DNA from: Pseudomonas sp. DC1.2 | GTDB taxonomy: Bacteria > Pseudomonadota > Gammaproteobacteria > Pseudomonadales > Pseudomonadaceae | DNA: 64,000 nucleotides | Reading direction: 5' to 3' | Assembly: GCF_034351645.1 (NCBI RefSeq) | Contig: NZ_CP133782.1 | Location: forward strand, 4,804,001-4,868,000 | Shown: in pieces, positions 43,150 to 56,095 of the stretch | Position numbering within the stretch: position 1 is the stretch's first letter | Layout of the letters: every line of letters begins with the position of its first letter | The notes under the pieces: model-generated | What the model saw: only the letters and a program-made list of their open reading frames with translations | Databases searched by the model: none | Told to the model about the DNA's origin: nothing | Position numbers and translations under genes: made by a program

Positions 43150-44433
43150 ATGTCTCGTTCCGAAACCCTGTTTGCCAATGCCCAGAAACACATCCCTGGT
43201 GGCGTGAACTCGCCCGTTCGCGCTTTCAAGAGCGTTGGCGGCACCCCGTTGTTTTTCAAACATGCCGAAGGCGCCTACGTCACTGACGAAGACGACAAGC
43301 GTTATGTGGATTACGTTGGTTCGTGGGGGCCAATGATCCTCGGTCACAGCCACCCGGACGTGCTGGACGCGGTGCGCAAACAACTGGGCCACGGCCTGTC
43401 TTACGGCGCCCCGACCGCCATGGAAACCGAGATGGCGGACCTGGTCTGCTCAATCGTGCCGTCGATGGAAATGGTGCGCATGGTCAGCTCCGGCACCGAA
43501 GCGACCATGAGCGCCATCCGCCTGGCCCGTGGTTTTACCGGCCGCGACGACATCATCAAGTTTGAAGGCTGCTACCACGGCCACTCCGACAGCCTGCTGG
43601 TCAAGGCCGGTTCCGGCCTGCTGACTCAGGGTGTACCCAGCTCGGCCGGCGTGCCGGCGGACTTCGCCAAACACACCCTGACTCTGCCGTTCAACGACAT
43701 CGACGCGGTGGCAACCATGCTCGCTGAAGTCGGCCAGGACGTGGCGTGCATCATCGTCGAGCCGGTGGCCGGCAACATGAACTGCGTACCGCCTGCACCC
43801 GGCTTCCTCGAAGGCTTGCGGACGTTGTGCGACCAGCACGGCGTGGTGCTGATCTTCGACGAGGTGATGACCGGTTTCCGTGTCGCACTCGGCGGCGCCC
43901 AGGCGCACTTCGGCGTGACACCCGACCTGAGCACCTTCGGCAAGATCATTGGTGGCGGCATGCCTGTCGGCTGCTTCGGCGGCAAACGCGAAATCATGTC
44001 GCACATCGCGCCACTGGGTCCGGTCTACCAGGCGGGCACCTTGTCGGGTAACCCACTGGCCATGGCCGCCGGCCTGACCACTCTGCGCCTGATCAGCCGT
44101 CCGGGCTTCCATGCCGAACTGAGCGACTACACCCGCCGCCTGCTTGAAGGCCTGCAACAGCGCGCCGACGCCGCTGGCATTCCGTTCGTGACCACTCAAG
44201 CCGGCGGCATGTTTGGCTTGTACTTCAGCGCTGCTGACAACATCGTCACGTTCGATGACGTGATGTCCAGCGACGCCAATCTGTTCAAGCGCTTTTTCCA
44301 CCTGATGCTGGAAGGTGGCGTGTACCTGGCACCCAGCGCATTCGAAGCCGGCTTCACCTCGATCGCTCATGGCGAAACCGAGTTGAAACTAACATTGGAC
44401 GCCGCAGAACGAGCCTTCGCCGCACTGAAATAA
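43150..44433 (+). CDS. hemL: Glutamate-1-semialdehyde 2,1-aminomutase
   Basis: 427 residues; PLP enzyme making 5-aminolevulinate for heme. The PLP lysine is Lys265 in [13 protein letters not shown], the same number as in characterised enzymes. [12 protein letters not shown] opens the protein and [16 protein letters not shown] is the cofactor phosphate site. Co-transcription with thiDE is the usual arrangement in pseudomonads. A strong terminator follows. Confidence 0.97.
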   Translation: MSRSETLFANAQKHIPGGVNSPVRAFKSVGGTPLFFKHAEGAYVTDEDDKRYVDYVGSWGPMILGHSHPDVLDAVRKQLGHGLSYGAPTAMETEMADLVCSIVPSMEMVRMVSSGTEATMSAIRLARGFTGRDDIIKFEGCYHGHSDSLLVKAGSGLLTQGVPSSAGVPADFAKHTLTLPFNDIDAVATMLAEVGQDVACIIVEPVAGNMNCVPPAPGFLEGLRTLCDQHGVVLIFDEVMTGFRVALGGAQAHFGVTPDLSTFGKIIGGGMPVGCFGGKREIMSHIAPLGPVYQAGTLSGNPLAMAAGLTTLRLISRPGFHAELSDYTRRLLEGLQQRADAAGIPFVTTQAGGMFGLYFSAADNIVTFDDVMSSDANLFKRFFHLMLEGGVYLAPSAFEAGFTSIAHGETELKLTLDAAERAFAALK

Positions 44434-44442
44434 TGCCGCCGC

Positions 44443-44470
44443 GCTGACGCTGGCCATTGCCAGCGTCAGC
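44443..44470 (+). terminator. Hairpin terminator after hemL
   Basis: GCTGACGCTGGC (44443-44454) pairs perfectly with GCCAGCGTCAGC (44459-44470), loop CATT. A short TTT follows. It lies 10 bases after the hemL stop. Confidence 0.8.
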
Positions 44471-44657
44471 TTTCACCTACATAGCTGTCCTTTTTCCTAC
44501 CCTTGCGCTGACGATCCCCCATAAATCGGGCTATATATTCCCCGAGCAGCAGAAAAACGAGTAAAGACTTTGTAAGGTTGGCCCTGCTTATTTCATAATG
44601 CGCGCTTATTGGATCCCTCGATGGGTCCGCGCGCCCTTCAGAGGTAAGTCGATTCCC

Positions 44658-45212
44658 ATGAACCGCATCGGCTGCACCCTTGCATTGGGCTGCCTGTTGC
44701 TCCTTCAGCCCCTGCTCGCGCACGCACAAGCAGGCGGCAACTCGTTGTTGATCCCGGCGATGGGTCGCTGCACCCTTAATACTCAGCCGCAAGACGTGAC
44801 GCAGGCCCTCGCCGCCTGCCAAAAAGCGGCGACTGAAGGGGATGCGCAAGCGCAATACGAGTTGGGTGAGTTCTACTACGACGGCAAAAATGCGCCGCGC
44901 GACCTCAATCAAGCCCTCAGCTACTTCGAAAAAGCCTCGCTACAAGGGCACGCCCAGGCGCAATTCAAACTCGGCACCATGTTCTTTCACGGCGAAGGCG
45001 TACCGGCCAACAACGTCCAGGCGTATATCGTGCTGAAAATGGCGGCGGTCAATGGCGCCGAAGATGCGTTGGACACTGCCGACGAAGTCGCCGAAAAAAT
45101 GCCACGCGAAGAACTGGAAGTCGCGACCCAGGTGCTGGGGCAAATATTCCGTAAATACTTGATGGAATTGCAGAGCGCCGATGGGCGCACGCCCTTCTCG
45201 CCACTGCCTTAA
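44658..45212 (+). CDS. Secreted Sel1/TPR-repeat protein
   Basis: 184 residues. The signal peptide (about 1-24, ending AHAQA) is followed by Sel1-like repeats (GDAQAQYELGEFYYDGKNAP and GHAQAQFKLGTMFFHGEG), each of 36 residues. A helical tail ends the protein. Such repeats form protein-binding scaffolds in the periplasm. AGAGG precedes ATG 44658. Partner unknown. Confidence 0.85.
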   Translation: MNRIGCTLALGCLLLLQPLLAHAQAGGNSLLIPAMGRCTLNTQPQDVTQALAACQKAATEGDAQAQYELGEFYYDGKNAPRDLNQALSYFEKASLQGHAQAQFKLGTMFFHGEGVPANNVQAYIVLKMAAVNGAEDALDTADEVAEKMPREELEVATQVLGQIFRKYLMELQSADGRTPFSPLP

Positions 45213-45335
45213 TCACGCCGACGATCTTTCTGCCCCGCTCGCGAACAAACCCTGGCCCACACTCGACCGGCTCTCTAGGTGAGGGCGCGATTAAATACGT
45301 GGGTTTGCCCGCGAAGGGGCCACTCGACTCAAGTA

Positions 45336-45671
45336 CTACTTCTCAGGCATCGGCATAGGCATCGGAAACGGCATGACATTGCCGACCGCGCCGCGAGCTT
45401 CGCTGATTTTCGGTGTACCCAGCCGCTCGACCTCGTCGATGCGCACAATAGAATGCATCGGCACAAAACTGCGCACCACACCCTCGAACTGAGCCTTGAG
45501 TTTCTCTTCGCTCGGGTCGACGACCACTTGCGTGCGCTCGCCAAAGACGAACTCTTCCACTTCCAGGAAGCCCCACAGATCACTTTGATAGATCTGCTTG
45601 GCATACATTTCGTATACCTGGCCTTGGTTGAGGAAAATCACCTTATAGATTGGAGCTTCACGTTTGGTCAT
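45336..45671 (-). CDS. DUF1820 family protein
   Basis: 111 residues, with no signal peptide or membrane segment. The opening IYKVIFLNQGQVYEMYAKQI and GFLEVEEFVFGER are family marks; the C-terminus is Pro/Met-rich (MPFPMPMPMPEK). The family is common in gamma-proteobacteria and uncharacterised. It is divergent from miaB, a conserved neighbour. Confidence 0.88.
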   Translation of the reverse strand: MTKREAPIYKVIFLNQGQVYEMYAKQIYQSDLWGFLEVEEFVFGERTQVVVDPSEEKLKAQFEGVVRSFVPMHSIVRIDEVERLGTPKISEARGAVGNVMPFPMPMPMPEK

Positions 45672-45805
45672 GGTGGGCGGGTAACACATCGGCGATAAAA
45701 ATGAGGGCGCGAACTATAGCATAGCCACCGGACGCACAGCGGTAGGAACCTTGGGACATGTTCCCTATAATGCGCGGTTCTTTGAATCACGTGATGACTC
45801 TTTCC

Positions 45806-47134
45806 ATGGCCAAGAAGCTTTACATCGAAACCCACGGTTGCCAGATGAACGAGTACGACAGCTCGCGCATGGTCGATCTGCTGGGCGAACATCAGGCCCT
45901 GGAAGTCACGGCGCGCGCTGAAGACGCGGACGTGATCCTGCTCAACACCTGCTCCATTCGCGAGCGCGCCCAGGACCGGGTCTACTCCCAGCTCGGCCGC
46001 TGGCGCGAACTGAAGCTCGCCAATCCGGACATGGTCATCGCTGTCGGTGGTTGCGTGGCCAGCCAGGAAGGCGCGGCCATTCGCGATCGCGCACCGTATG
46101 TTGACGTCGTGTTCGGCCCGCAGACTCTGCACCGGCTGCCGGAAATGATCGACGCTGCGCGCGCCACCAAACTGCCGCAAGTCGACGTCTCATTTCCCGA
46201 AATCGAAAAGTTCGACCACCTGCCCGAGCCCCGTGTTGACGGTCCAAGCGCCTATGTGTCGGTGATGGAAGGCTGTAGCAAGTACTGCACGTTTTGCGTG
46301 GTGCCCTACACCCGTGGTGAAGAAGTCAGCCGACCGTTCGACGACGTGATCGCCGAGATCATTCACTTGGCCGAAAACGGCGTGCGCGAAGTGACCTTGC
46401 TGGGGCAGAACGTCAACGGTTATCGCGGCACCACTCACGACGGTCGCCTGGCAGATCTGGCCGAGCTGATCCGCGTGGTCGCTGCCGTCGATGGCATCGA
46501 CCGGATTCGCTACACCACGTCACACCCGCTGGAGTTTTCCGACAGCCTGATCCAGGCACACGCCGACGTGCCGGAACTGGTCAAACACTTGCACTTGCCG
46601 GTGCAATCGGGCTCGGACCGAATCCTTTCGGCCATGAAACGCAACCACACCGCACTGGAATACAAATCCAAACTGCGCAAACTGCGGGCTGCTGTGCCGG
46701 GAATCTGCATCAGCTCGGACTTCATCGTCGGCTTCCCGGGCGAAACCGAGAAAGATTTCGAGCAGACCATGAAACTGATCGAAGACGTCGGCTTCGACTT
46801 CTCTTATTCGTTCGTTTACAGCCAGCGCCCCGGCACCCCAGCGGCAGATCTGGCAGACGAAACGCCGGAAGCGCTGAAAAAAGAACGACTGAACGCCCTG
46901 CAACATCGCCTGAACCAACAAGGTTTCGAAATCAGCCGACAAATGGTCGGCTCGACGCAGCGTATTTTGGTCACCGATTATTCGAAAAAAGACCCTGGCG
47001 AGCTGCAAGGCCGTACCGAGAATAATCGTATCGTCAACTTCCGCTGCGACAATCCAACCTTGATCGGTCAATTCGCCGACGTCCACATCGACGCCGCCCA
47101 GCCGCACTCGCTGCGGGGGTCGTTAATCCAATAA
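45806..47134 (+). CDS. miaB: tRNA-2-methylthio-N6-dimethylallyladenosine synthase
   Basis: 442 residues. The N-terminal domain binds a second 4Fe-4S cluster through Cys12 (THGCQMNEY), NTCSIRERA and GGCVASQEG. The radical SAM core has [20 protein letters not shown] domain ends the protein (about 380-440). It adds the methylthio group at A37 of tRNAs. ATG 45806 was chosen because the family starts with [10 protein letters not shown]; an upstream ATG at 45794 is possible. Confidence 0.96.
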   Translation: MAKKLYIETHGCQMNEYDSSRMVDLLGEHQALEVTARAEDADVILLNTCSIRERAQDRVYSQLGRWRELKLANPDMVIAVGGCVASQEGAAIRDRAPYVDVVFGPQTLHRLPEMIDAARATKLPQVDVSFPEIEKFDHLPEPRVDGPSAYVSVMEGCSKYCTFCVVPYTRGEEVSRPFDDVIAEIIHLAENGVREVTLLGQNVNGYRGTTHDGRLADLAELIRVVAAVDGIDRIRYTTSHPLEFSDSLIQAHADVPELVKHLHLPVQSGSDRILSAMKRNHTALEYKSKLRKLRAAVPGICISSDFIVGFPGETEKDFEQTMKLIEDVGFDFSYSFVYSQRPGTPAADLADETPEALKKERLNALQHRLNQQGFEISRQMVGSTQRILVTDYSKKDPGELQGRTENNRIVNFRCDNPTLIGQFADVHIDAAQPHSLRGSLIQ

Positions 47135-47366
47135 CACAGACCTCAGATAAACGAGGATCAAATGCGGGGGCTGGCCGGCTTGCGAAAGCGCTGTCACGGC
47201 CGGCATCTGTTTTGGATGTGAGGCCCTCATCGCTGGTAAGCCAGCGCCCACAATGGAACTGCTTTGTTCTTGAGAGCGGACTCATCCATTTAAGAGCTTT
47301 CGCACCCAGGCCTCTGGCGTTATCCTTGATTTCATCTTAATTGCCCCAGGGCGGCTAAATACGACC

Positions 47367-48371
47367 TTGAACGCACCCATCGAACCACATCGTTTTATCC
47401 TCGAGCCGTTTGAAGCTCGGCGCTTCGCCAATCTGTGCGGGCAATTCGACGAGCATCTACGCTTGATCGAACAGCGCCTGACTATCGAGATCCGCAACCG
47501 CGGCAACCAGTTCGAGATGATAGGCGACCCGAAGCACACTTCCTCCGCGGAAAACCTTCTGCGCCGTCTGTACCGAGAAACCAAGGGGACAGAGCTGTCG
47601 CCGGACATGGTTCACCTGTTCCTGCAGGAATCGGCCGTCGAGGAAATGGACAACGTCTCCCCCGCTGAACCCTCCGTCGCCCTGCGCACCAAAAAAGGCA
47701 TGATCCGCCCTCGCGGCTTGAATCAGTTGCGCTATGTGAAGGAAATTCTCGGTAACGACATCAATTTCGGCATCGGTCCCGCCGGTACCGGCAAGACCTA
47801 TCTGGCCGTTGCCTGCGCGGTAGACGCGCTGGAACGCGAACAGATTCGACGCATCCTGCTGGTGCGCCCAGCGGTTGAAGCGGGCGAAAAGCTCGGTTTC
47901 CTGCCCGGTGACTTGTCGCAGAAAATTGACCCGTACTTGCGACCGCTCTACGACGCCCTTTATGAAATGCTCGGCTTCGAATACGTGGCCAAACTGATCG
48001 AGCGTCAAGTGATTGAAGTCGCGCCGCTGGCCTATATGCGCGGTCGCACGCTGAATAACAGCTTCATCATTCTCGACGAAAGCCAGAACACCACCGTTGA
48101 ACAGATGAAGATGTTCCTGACCCGGATCGGCTTCGGTTCCACCGCCGTCATCACCGGTGACATCACACAGGTGGACCTGCCGAAAGGCACCAAGTCTGGG
48201 CTGCACCACGTGATCGAAGTGCTCAAAGACGTGCCGGGCATCAGCTTCACCCACTTCAAGCCGAAAGATGTTGTGCGCCACCCCTTGGTGCAGCGGATTG
48301 TCGAAGCCTATGAGCGCTTCGAGAACCGCGTGGACGATGAAGCGCCGAAGGATAGCCGTCGCGATGCTTGA
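47367..48371 (+). CDS. ybeZ: PhoH-like ATPase YbeZ
   Basis: 334 residues. Walker A is GPAGTGKTY (about 137-145), and the Walker B region reads [11 protein letters not shown]. It works with YbeY in rRNA maturation and quality control. The start is TTG 47367: the family N-terminus ([19 protein letters not shown]) begins here, and the next ATG is 50 codons downstream inside conserved sequence. Its stop overlaps the ybeY start by 8 bp. The gap 47135-47366 shows only a GC-rich imperfect palindrome near 47165-47205. Confidence 0.93.
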   Translation: MNAPIEPHRFILEPFEARRFANLCGQFDEHLRLIEQRLTIEIRNRGNQFEMIGDPKHTSSAENLLRRLYRETKGTELSPDMVHLFLQESAVEEMDNVSPAEPSVALRTKKGMIRPRGLNQLRYVKEILGNDINFGIGPAGTGKTYLAVACAVDALEREQIRRILLVRPAVEAGEKLGFLPGDLSQKIDPYLRPLYDALYEMLGFEYVAKLIERQVIEVAPLAYMRGRTLNNSFIILDESQNTTVEQMKMFLTRIGFGSTAVITGDITQVDLPKGTKSGLHHVIEVLKDVPGISFTHFKPKDVVRHPLVQRIVEAYERFENRVDDEAPKDSRRDA

Positions 48372-48858
48372 GCTTGATCTGCAACTGGCCACCGAAGCGC
48401 CAGTCCCAAGCGAAGCCAAGTTGCGCCAATGGTGCGAACTGGCGTTGCGCCAACGTACTGCCGACTCTGAAATGACCATTCGCCTGGTGGATGAAGAAGA
48501 AGCTCGCGAGCTGAACTTCACCTGGCGGCAGAAGGACTACGCCACTAACGTGTTGTCGTTCCCCGCCGACGTGCCCGACGAATTTCTCGACATTCCCTTG
48601 CTGGGCGACCTGGTGATTTGCGTCGCCGTGGTCGAGCGCGAAGCGGCCGAACAAGACAAGGAACTAAACGCCCACTGGGCACATCTGGTCATTCACGGCT
48701 GCTTGCATCTACTCGGTTACGACCACATAGATGACGACGAAGCCGAAGAAATGGAAGCACTGGAACGAACGTTGCTTGCAGAGTTGGGGTACCCCGACCC
48801 ATACGCGGACGACGAACCCGAAACATCCCCTATCGTCATAACAAAGGATTCAGAGTAA
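48364..48858 (+). CDS. ybeY: rRNA maturation endoribonuclease YbeY
   Basis: 164 residues. The zinc site is [11 protein letters not shown], the defining motif. It matures the 16S rRNA 3' end and takes part in 70S quality control. It is translationally coupled to ybeZ and is 5 bases before corC. Confidence 0.96.
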   Translation: MLELDLQLATEAPVPSEAKLRQWCELALRQRTADSEMTIRLVDEEEARELNFTWRQKDYATNVLSFPADVPDEFLDIPLLGDLVICVAVVEREAAEQDKELNAHWAHLVIHGCLHLLGYDHIDDDEAEEMEALERTLLAELGYPDPYADDEPETSPIVITKDSE

Positions 48859-48863
48859 TCGCT

Positions 48864-49703
48864 ATGAGCGAAGATCGATCGAGCAACGGGCAGAAGTCAT
48901 GGCTGGGTAAGCTCACCCAGGCTTTTGCCCACGAGCCGAAAAACCGCCAGGAGCTGCTGGAGCTGCTGCGCGACGCGCACCAAAATAAACTGTTGGACAG
49001 CGAAGCGCTGGCCATCGTCGAAGGCGCCATCCAGGTCGCGGACCTGCAAGTACGGGACATCATGGTCCCACGCTCGCAAATGGTCAGCATCAAGGCGACC
49101 CAGACACCCCGTGAGTTCCTGCCAGCCGTGGTCGACTCGGCCCACTCCCGCTACCCGGTGATCGGCGAAAGCCACGATGACGTGATGGGTGTGTTGCTGG
49201 CCAAGGACTTACTGCCGTTGATCCTCAAGGAGAATGGCGACAGCTTCAACATCAAGGACCTCTTGCGCCCGGCCACCTTCGTGCCGGAGTCCAAGCGCCT
49301 TAACGTGCTGCTGCGCGAGTTCCGCGCCAACCACAACCACATGGCCATCGTGATTGACGAATACGGCGGCGTGGCTGGACTGGTGACCATCGAAGACGTG
49401 CTGGAGCAAATTGTCGGCGACATCGAAGACGAGCATGACGTCGAAGAAGATAGCTACATCAAGCCACTGCCCAGCGGTGACTTTCTGATCAAGGCCCTCA
49501 CCCCAGTCGAAAACTTCAACGAGTTCTTTGACAGCGAGTTTTCCGACGATGAGTTCGACACCGTCGGCGGCTTGGTGATGAGTGCGTTCGGGCATTTGCC
49601 AAAACGCAACGAAATCACGGAAATCGGCCCGTATCGCTTCCGCATTTTGAACGCCGACAGCCGCCGGATTCATCTGCTGCGCCTGACACCTATCGCCCGG
49701 TAA
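48864..49703 (+). CDS. corC: CorC/YbeX cystathionine-beta-synthase domain protein
   Basis: 279 residues. Two CBS domains (about 70-185) are followed by a CorC-HlyC transporter-associated domain (about 200-275). VRDIMVPRSQMVSI begins the first CBS repeat. It has been linked to Mg2+/Co2+ efflux; ybeX mutants also show ribosome defects in E. coli, in agreement with its place after ybeZY. No membrane segment is present. Confidence 0.93.
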   Translation: MSEDRSSNGQKSWLGKLTQAFAHEPKNRQELLELLRDAHQNKLLDSEALAIVEGAIQVADLQVRDIMVPRSQMVSIKATQTPREFLPAVVDSAHSRYPVIGESHDDVMGVLLAKDLLPLILKENGDSFNIKDLLRPATFVPESKRLNVLLREFRANHNHMAIVIDEYGGVAGLVTIEDVLEQIVGDIEDEHDVEEDSYIKPLPSGDFLIKALTPVENFNEFFDSEFSDDEFDTVGGLVMSAFGHLPKRNEITEIGPYRFRILNADSRRIHLLRLTPIAR

Positions 49704-49717
49704 CTCTAAGGATTGAA

Positions 49718-51241
49718 ATGCGCTGGATAACCCGCCCCGGCTGGCCCGGTAACCTGCTGGCCGTGGCGGCCGGTGCAATCACCACCCTGGCGTTGGCGCC
49801 GTTTGATATCTGGCCGCTGGCATTGCTGGCAGTCGGCTTCTTTTACGCCGGGTTGCGCGAACTGAACCCCCGCCAGGCCCTGGGCCGTGGCTGGTGCTTT
49901 GGTTTCGGCCTGTTTGGGGCCGGCACCAGCTGGATCTACTACAGCATTCACCATTTTGGCGGTGCTTCGGTGCTATTGGCCGGGTTGCTGATGCTGGCCT
50001 TCACCGCCGCGATTGCCTGGTTCTTCGCTCTGCCGGCCTGGCTCTGGGCACGCTGGTTACGCCGCAACGAAGCGCCGCTGGCCGATGCCTTGGCCTTCGC
50101 CGCGTTGTGGGTAGGCCAGGAAGCTTTCCGGGGCTGGTTCCTCACCGGTTTCCCGTGGCTCTACTCCGGTTACAGCCAACTCAATGGCCCACTGGCCGGG
50201 CTCGCACCGATGGGCGGGATGTGGCTGGTATCGTTCGTATTGGCGCTGACAGCGGCACTGATCTACAACGCTCCACGCCTGATTCGCACAGCACGCAAAG
50301 GCTTTATCGCGCTGGGCGTGTTGCTGCTGGTCGGGCCCTGGGTTGCCGGCATGGCGCTCAAAGGTCACGCCTGGACCAGCCCAGCGGGCGCACCATTGAG
50401 CGTCGCAGCCCTTCAGGGCAACGTCGAACAAAGCATGAAGTGGGACCCGGCACAGCTCAACGCACAACTGGCCCTATACCGCGACATGAGCTTCAGCTCC
50501 AAGCGAGTCGACCTGCTGATCTGGCCGGAAACTGCCGTCCCGGTACTGAAGGAGTCCGCCGAGGGCTACTTGTCCATGATGGGAAACTTCGCCGCCGAAC
50601 GTAAGACTGCGCTGATTACCGGTGTGCCAATCCGCCAGGAAGTGCGTCATGAAAAACGCTTCTTCAACGGCATTACCGTGCTCGGCGAAGGCGACGGTAC
50701 TTATCTGAAACAAAAACTGGTGCCGTTTGGCGAGTACGTCCCGTTGCAAGACCTGCTGCGTGGGGTGATCGCCTTCTTCGACCTGCCCATGTCCGACTTC
50801 GCTCGCGGCCCATCCGACCAAGCGCTGCTACAAGCCAAGGGCTATCAGATCGCACCGTTCATTTGCTACGAAGTGGTTTATCCGGAATTCGCCGCCAGCC
50901 TTGCTGCTCGCAGCGACTTGTTGCTGACCATCAGCAACGACACCTGGTTCGGCACTTCTATTGGCCCGTTGCAGCACTTGCAGATGGCTCAAATGCGCGC
51001 GCTTGAGGCGGGTCGATGGATGATCCGGGCGACCAACAATGGCGTGACCGGCCTGATCAACCCGTTTGGCCAGATCACTGCGCAAATCCCGCAATTCGAA
51101 CGCGGCATTTTGTACGGCGAAGTGGTGCCGATGCACAACTTGACGCCTTATCTGCAATGGCGTTCGTGGCCGTTGATTATTCTGTGTGGGTTGTTGTTTG
51201 GCTGGGCGTTGCTGGCCGGCCGGATTGCCAAGACGGTCTAA
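49718..51241 (+). CDS. lnt: Apolipoprotein N-acyltransferase
   Basis: 507 residues. Six to seven membrane segments (about 10-215), then a nitrilase-like periplasmic domain, and a final span. The Glu-Lys-Cys triad is Glu271 (WPETAVPV), a Lys in YLKQKLVPFGEY and Cys383 (FICYEVVYPE). It adds the third acyl chain to lipoproteins, such as LptE and the transglycosylase encoded further on. It ends the ybeZYX operon, as usual. Confidence 0.97.
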   Translation: MRWITRPGWPGNLLAVAAGAITTLALAPFDIWPLALLAVGFFYAGLRELNPRQALGRGWCFGFGLFGAGTSWIYYSIHHFGGASVLLAGLLMLAFTAAIAWFFALPAWLWARWLRRNEAPLADALAFAALWVGQEAFRGWFLTGFPWLYSGYSQLNGPLAGLAPMGGMWLVSFVLALTAALIYNAPRLIRTARKGFIALGVLLLVGPWVAGMALKGHAWTSPAGAPLSVAALQGNVEQSMKWDPAQLNAQLALYRDMSFSSKRVDLLIWPETAVPVLKESAEGYLSMMGNFAAERKTALITGVPIRQEVRHEKRFFNGITVLGEGDGTYLKQKLVPFGEYVPLQDLLRGVIAFFDLPMSDFARGPSDQALLQAKGYQIAPFICYEVVYPEFAASLAARSDLLLTISNDTWFGTSIGPLQHLQMAQMRALEAGRWMIRATNNGVTGLINPFGQITAQIPQFERGILYGEVVPMHNLTPYLQWRSWPLIILCGLLFGWALLAGRIAKTV

Positions 51242-51246
51242 ACGCC

Positions 51247-51272
51247 GTGGCGAGGGAACGCCCCCTCGCCAC
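51247..51272. terminator. Bidirectional hairpin after lnt
   Basis: GTGGCGAGGG (51247-51256) pairs with CCCTCGCCAC (51263-51272) around a 6-base loop. It lies between the convergent lnt and ElyC-like genes. No long T-run is present. Confidence 0.65.
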
Positions 51273-51289
51273 CGCTTCAACCCATGGCG

Positions 51290-52054
51290 TCAATTGCGGT
51301 AAAACAACCAATACCCCATCTGCCCCACCGCCTCGTTGAGCAACTGCCCACTTTGCCAGATCGATTTAAACTCTGGCATCCAGCCGCCCAGCGGCCGAGC
51401 ATTGTCCACCCCTAAAAACCCGACAGGCCCGGGCACCACATCAAAGCCAGCCTGCTCGAAACTCCAGACCGCACGCTGCATGTGCCAGGCTTGCGTCACC
51501 ACGACCACTCGCTTGATGCCTTCAGGCAACAGCACCTGCGCGCTCATTTGTGCGTTTTCCCACGTGGTGCGGCTAAGCCCCTCCTGCCAACGAACGGTCA
51601 CACCGAAATCATCAAGCATCGAATCGGCCATCAGCTTCGCTTCGCTGGGCGGGGTGCCGTAATGCAGGCCGCCGCTGGTCAGGACCGGTAAACCGGACGC
51701 CTTGGCCAATCGCGCGGCATACCGCTCGCGCTCCAGCCCGATACCGGTTGGCTGATCGGCGCCCCAGGCCAGATCCCCACGCTCGCGCCCCGACCCCAGC
51801 ACCACAATCGCATCGGCCCGCAGTGCCAGGCTCGCCCATTCGTCACGTGACAACGGCGGCTGGCGTTCCAGCGCGCTGGCACCCCATTGCACTACGACGG
51901 GAAGGCTCATCAGCCAGAACCCGCCCAAGCCCAGCGCGAAGCATATGCCCGCCAGACGGGGCCTGGAACGACGAAACCACCAGGCAAGCGCCAGCAGCAG
52001 CAAAAGAATACCGGGGGGCAACAGAAGTTGTTTTACAAAATAACGAAAAGGCAT
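51290..52054 (-). CDS. YdcF/ElyC-family membrane protein
   Basis: 254 residues. Two N-terminal membrane segments (about 10-25 and 33-55) precede a DUF218 domain. ADAIVVLGSGRERGD, LPVLTSGGLHYG, SRTTWENAQMSA and VVVTQAWHMQRAV are its motifs. ElyC in E. coli affects undecaprenyl-phosphate use in envelope sugar assembly; a similar role is inferred only from family. Confidence 0.85.
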   Translation of the reverse strand: MPFRYFVKQLLLPPGILLLLLALAWWFRRSRPRLAGICFALGLGGFWLMSLPVVVQWGASALERQPPLSRDEWASLALRADAIVVLGSGRERGDLAWGADQPTGIGLERERYAARLAKASGLPVLTSGGLHYGTPPSEAKLMADSMLDDFGVTVRWQEGLSRTTWENAQMSAQVLLPEGIKRVVVVTQAWHMQRAVWSFEQAGFDVVPGPVGFLGVDNARPLGGWMPEFKSIWQSGQLLNEAVGQMGYWLFYRN

Positions 52055-52158
52055 CGAGCATCTCCCTGAGATGCCCGAAGCCTATTTGGCTTGACGCCAT
52101 ACGACAACTATTACAGAAGGCCTTTTACTCAAAAAACAGTCGGCGTGGCGCTGCGCCT

Positions 52159-52476
52159 TTATTTGCATTGCAGAGCCTTCGCCTTTACCGCACTTGTGGG
52201 TGCTCTGTCCCTGAGCCAGATAACCTTGGCCGAACGTGCTGAGCCGAGCTGCTTCACTGCCTCTGACAAACATCCGTGCATCTCACGCTCTCTTCGATTC
52301 AGATACGCCTTGACCAGTTCAAACTCTGCGCGGCTCAACCCACGCAACTCCAGTTCCAACGGACGCTCATCACGTAGCAGACCCGCAGTTTTTGCGGCGT
52401 CCAAGGCGACTCCCAGACGATCTATCAGCCTTTCATACAACTCAGGCGTTGTGACTTTCCTCTGTGATTCAACCAT
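52159..52476 (-). CDS. Small conserved hypothetical protein
   Basis: 105 residues, mostly charged helices (TPELYERLIDRLGVALDAAK, then LSRAEFELVKAYLNRRER), without signal peptide or membrane segment. GAGGTG lies 5 bases before ATG 52476, which favours it over ATG 52488. It lies between the ElyC-like gene and leuS, and is divergent from leuS. The function is not known. Confidence 0.7.
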   Translation of the reverse strand: MVESQRKVTTPELYERLIDRLGVALDAAKTAGLLRDERPLELELRGLSRAEFELVKAYLNRREREMHGCLSEAVKQLGSARSAKVIWLRDRAPTSAVKAKALQCK

Positions 52477-52696
52477 CCAGCACCTCATTGAAGATAAGAC
52501 TCACTCCCCATTTAGAGCTTAGCTTCGCTGAACAAACCGGCTGAGCGCTGCGACCAACGGCCCTCACAGCCAATATCGACCGCCCACCTGCCTGTAATCA
52601 GGGTTTCCCTCGGTAGAGCACGGTCATGTATGCTACGGCGCTTCCTGTAACTCCACTTCCAGCTCGCCTGGGCACCGAAACGCCGAATTGGCGTGA

Positions 52697-55363
<2,667 letters not shown>

Positions 55364-55450
55364 TTGGATCAGGCGTCAGGTGAGCCTGGCGCCGAGTAAA
55401 ACCTTTCGGGCCGCACCGTCGGCCCACATGGTTTCAAGGGGAGCAACAAG

Positions 55451-56056
55451 ATGATCAAACGCAATCTGCTGGTGATGGGCCTCGCGGTCCTGTTGAGCGC
55501 CTGCGGTTTCCAGCTGCGCGGTACTGGCACCACTGAACTGACGATCAAGGAGCTCGACCTGAGCGCCCGCAACGCCTACGGCGATACCGTGACGCAATTG
55601 CGTCAGGTACTGGAGGGGAGCGGCGTCAAGGTCTACACCGGCGCGCCTTACAAACTGATTCTGACCGATGAGCAGGAAACCCAGCGCATCCTCAGCTATG
55701 CAGGTGCCGGCCGCACTGGCGAATACCAGGTGAGTACCGTGCTGAACTACGACATCCGTGGTGAGCACGACCTTTCCCTGTTGAGCGACAAGCTTGAAGT
55801 GCAGAAAATCTTCATCCACGACGGCAACAACCTGGTGGGATCCGACCAGGAATCCAACACTGCCCGCCAGGAAACGCGTCGCGACCTGGTTCAACGCATG
55901 ATCCTGCGCCTGCAACAGATCACTCCAGCTCAGTTGGAGCAACTGCAGCAGAGCGCCAATAACCGAGCGAAGGCAGAAGCCGATGCTCTGGAAGCGGCGA
56001 AGAAGTTTGAAGCGCAAACGCCGCGCCAGTCGCCTGTCGAACTGCCGCAGCAATAA
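55451..56056 (+). CDS. lptE: LPS-assembly lipoprotein LptE
   Basis: 201 residues. The lipobox is LLSAC with Cys18 (AVLLSACGFQLRG). LptE plugs the LptD barrel that inserts lipopolysaccharide in the outer membrane. The C-terminal tail (about 160-201) is Gln/Ala-rich and charged, longer than in E. coli. GGGGAGC precedes the ATG. It lies 87 bases after leuS. Confidence 0.93.
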   Translation: MIKRNLLVMGLAVLLSACGFQLRGTGTTELTIKELDLSARNAYGDTVTQLRQVLEGSGVKVYTGAPYKLILTDEQETQRILSYAGAGRTGEYQVSTVLNYDIRGEHDLSLLSDKLEVQKIFIHDGNNLVGSDQESNTARQETRRDLVQRMILRLQQITPAQLEQLQQSANNRAKAEADALEAAKKFEAQTPRQSPVELPQQ

Positions 56057-56095
56057 GACTTACGGGGCGCCCAGGCGCCCTGTTCGCCCTTCTAT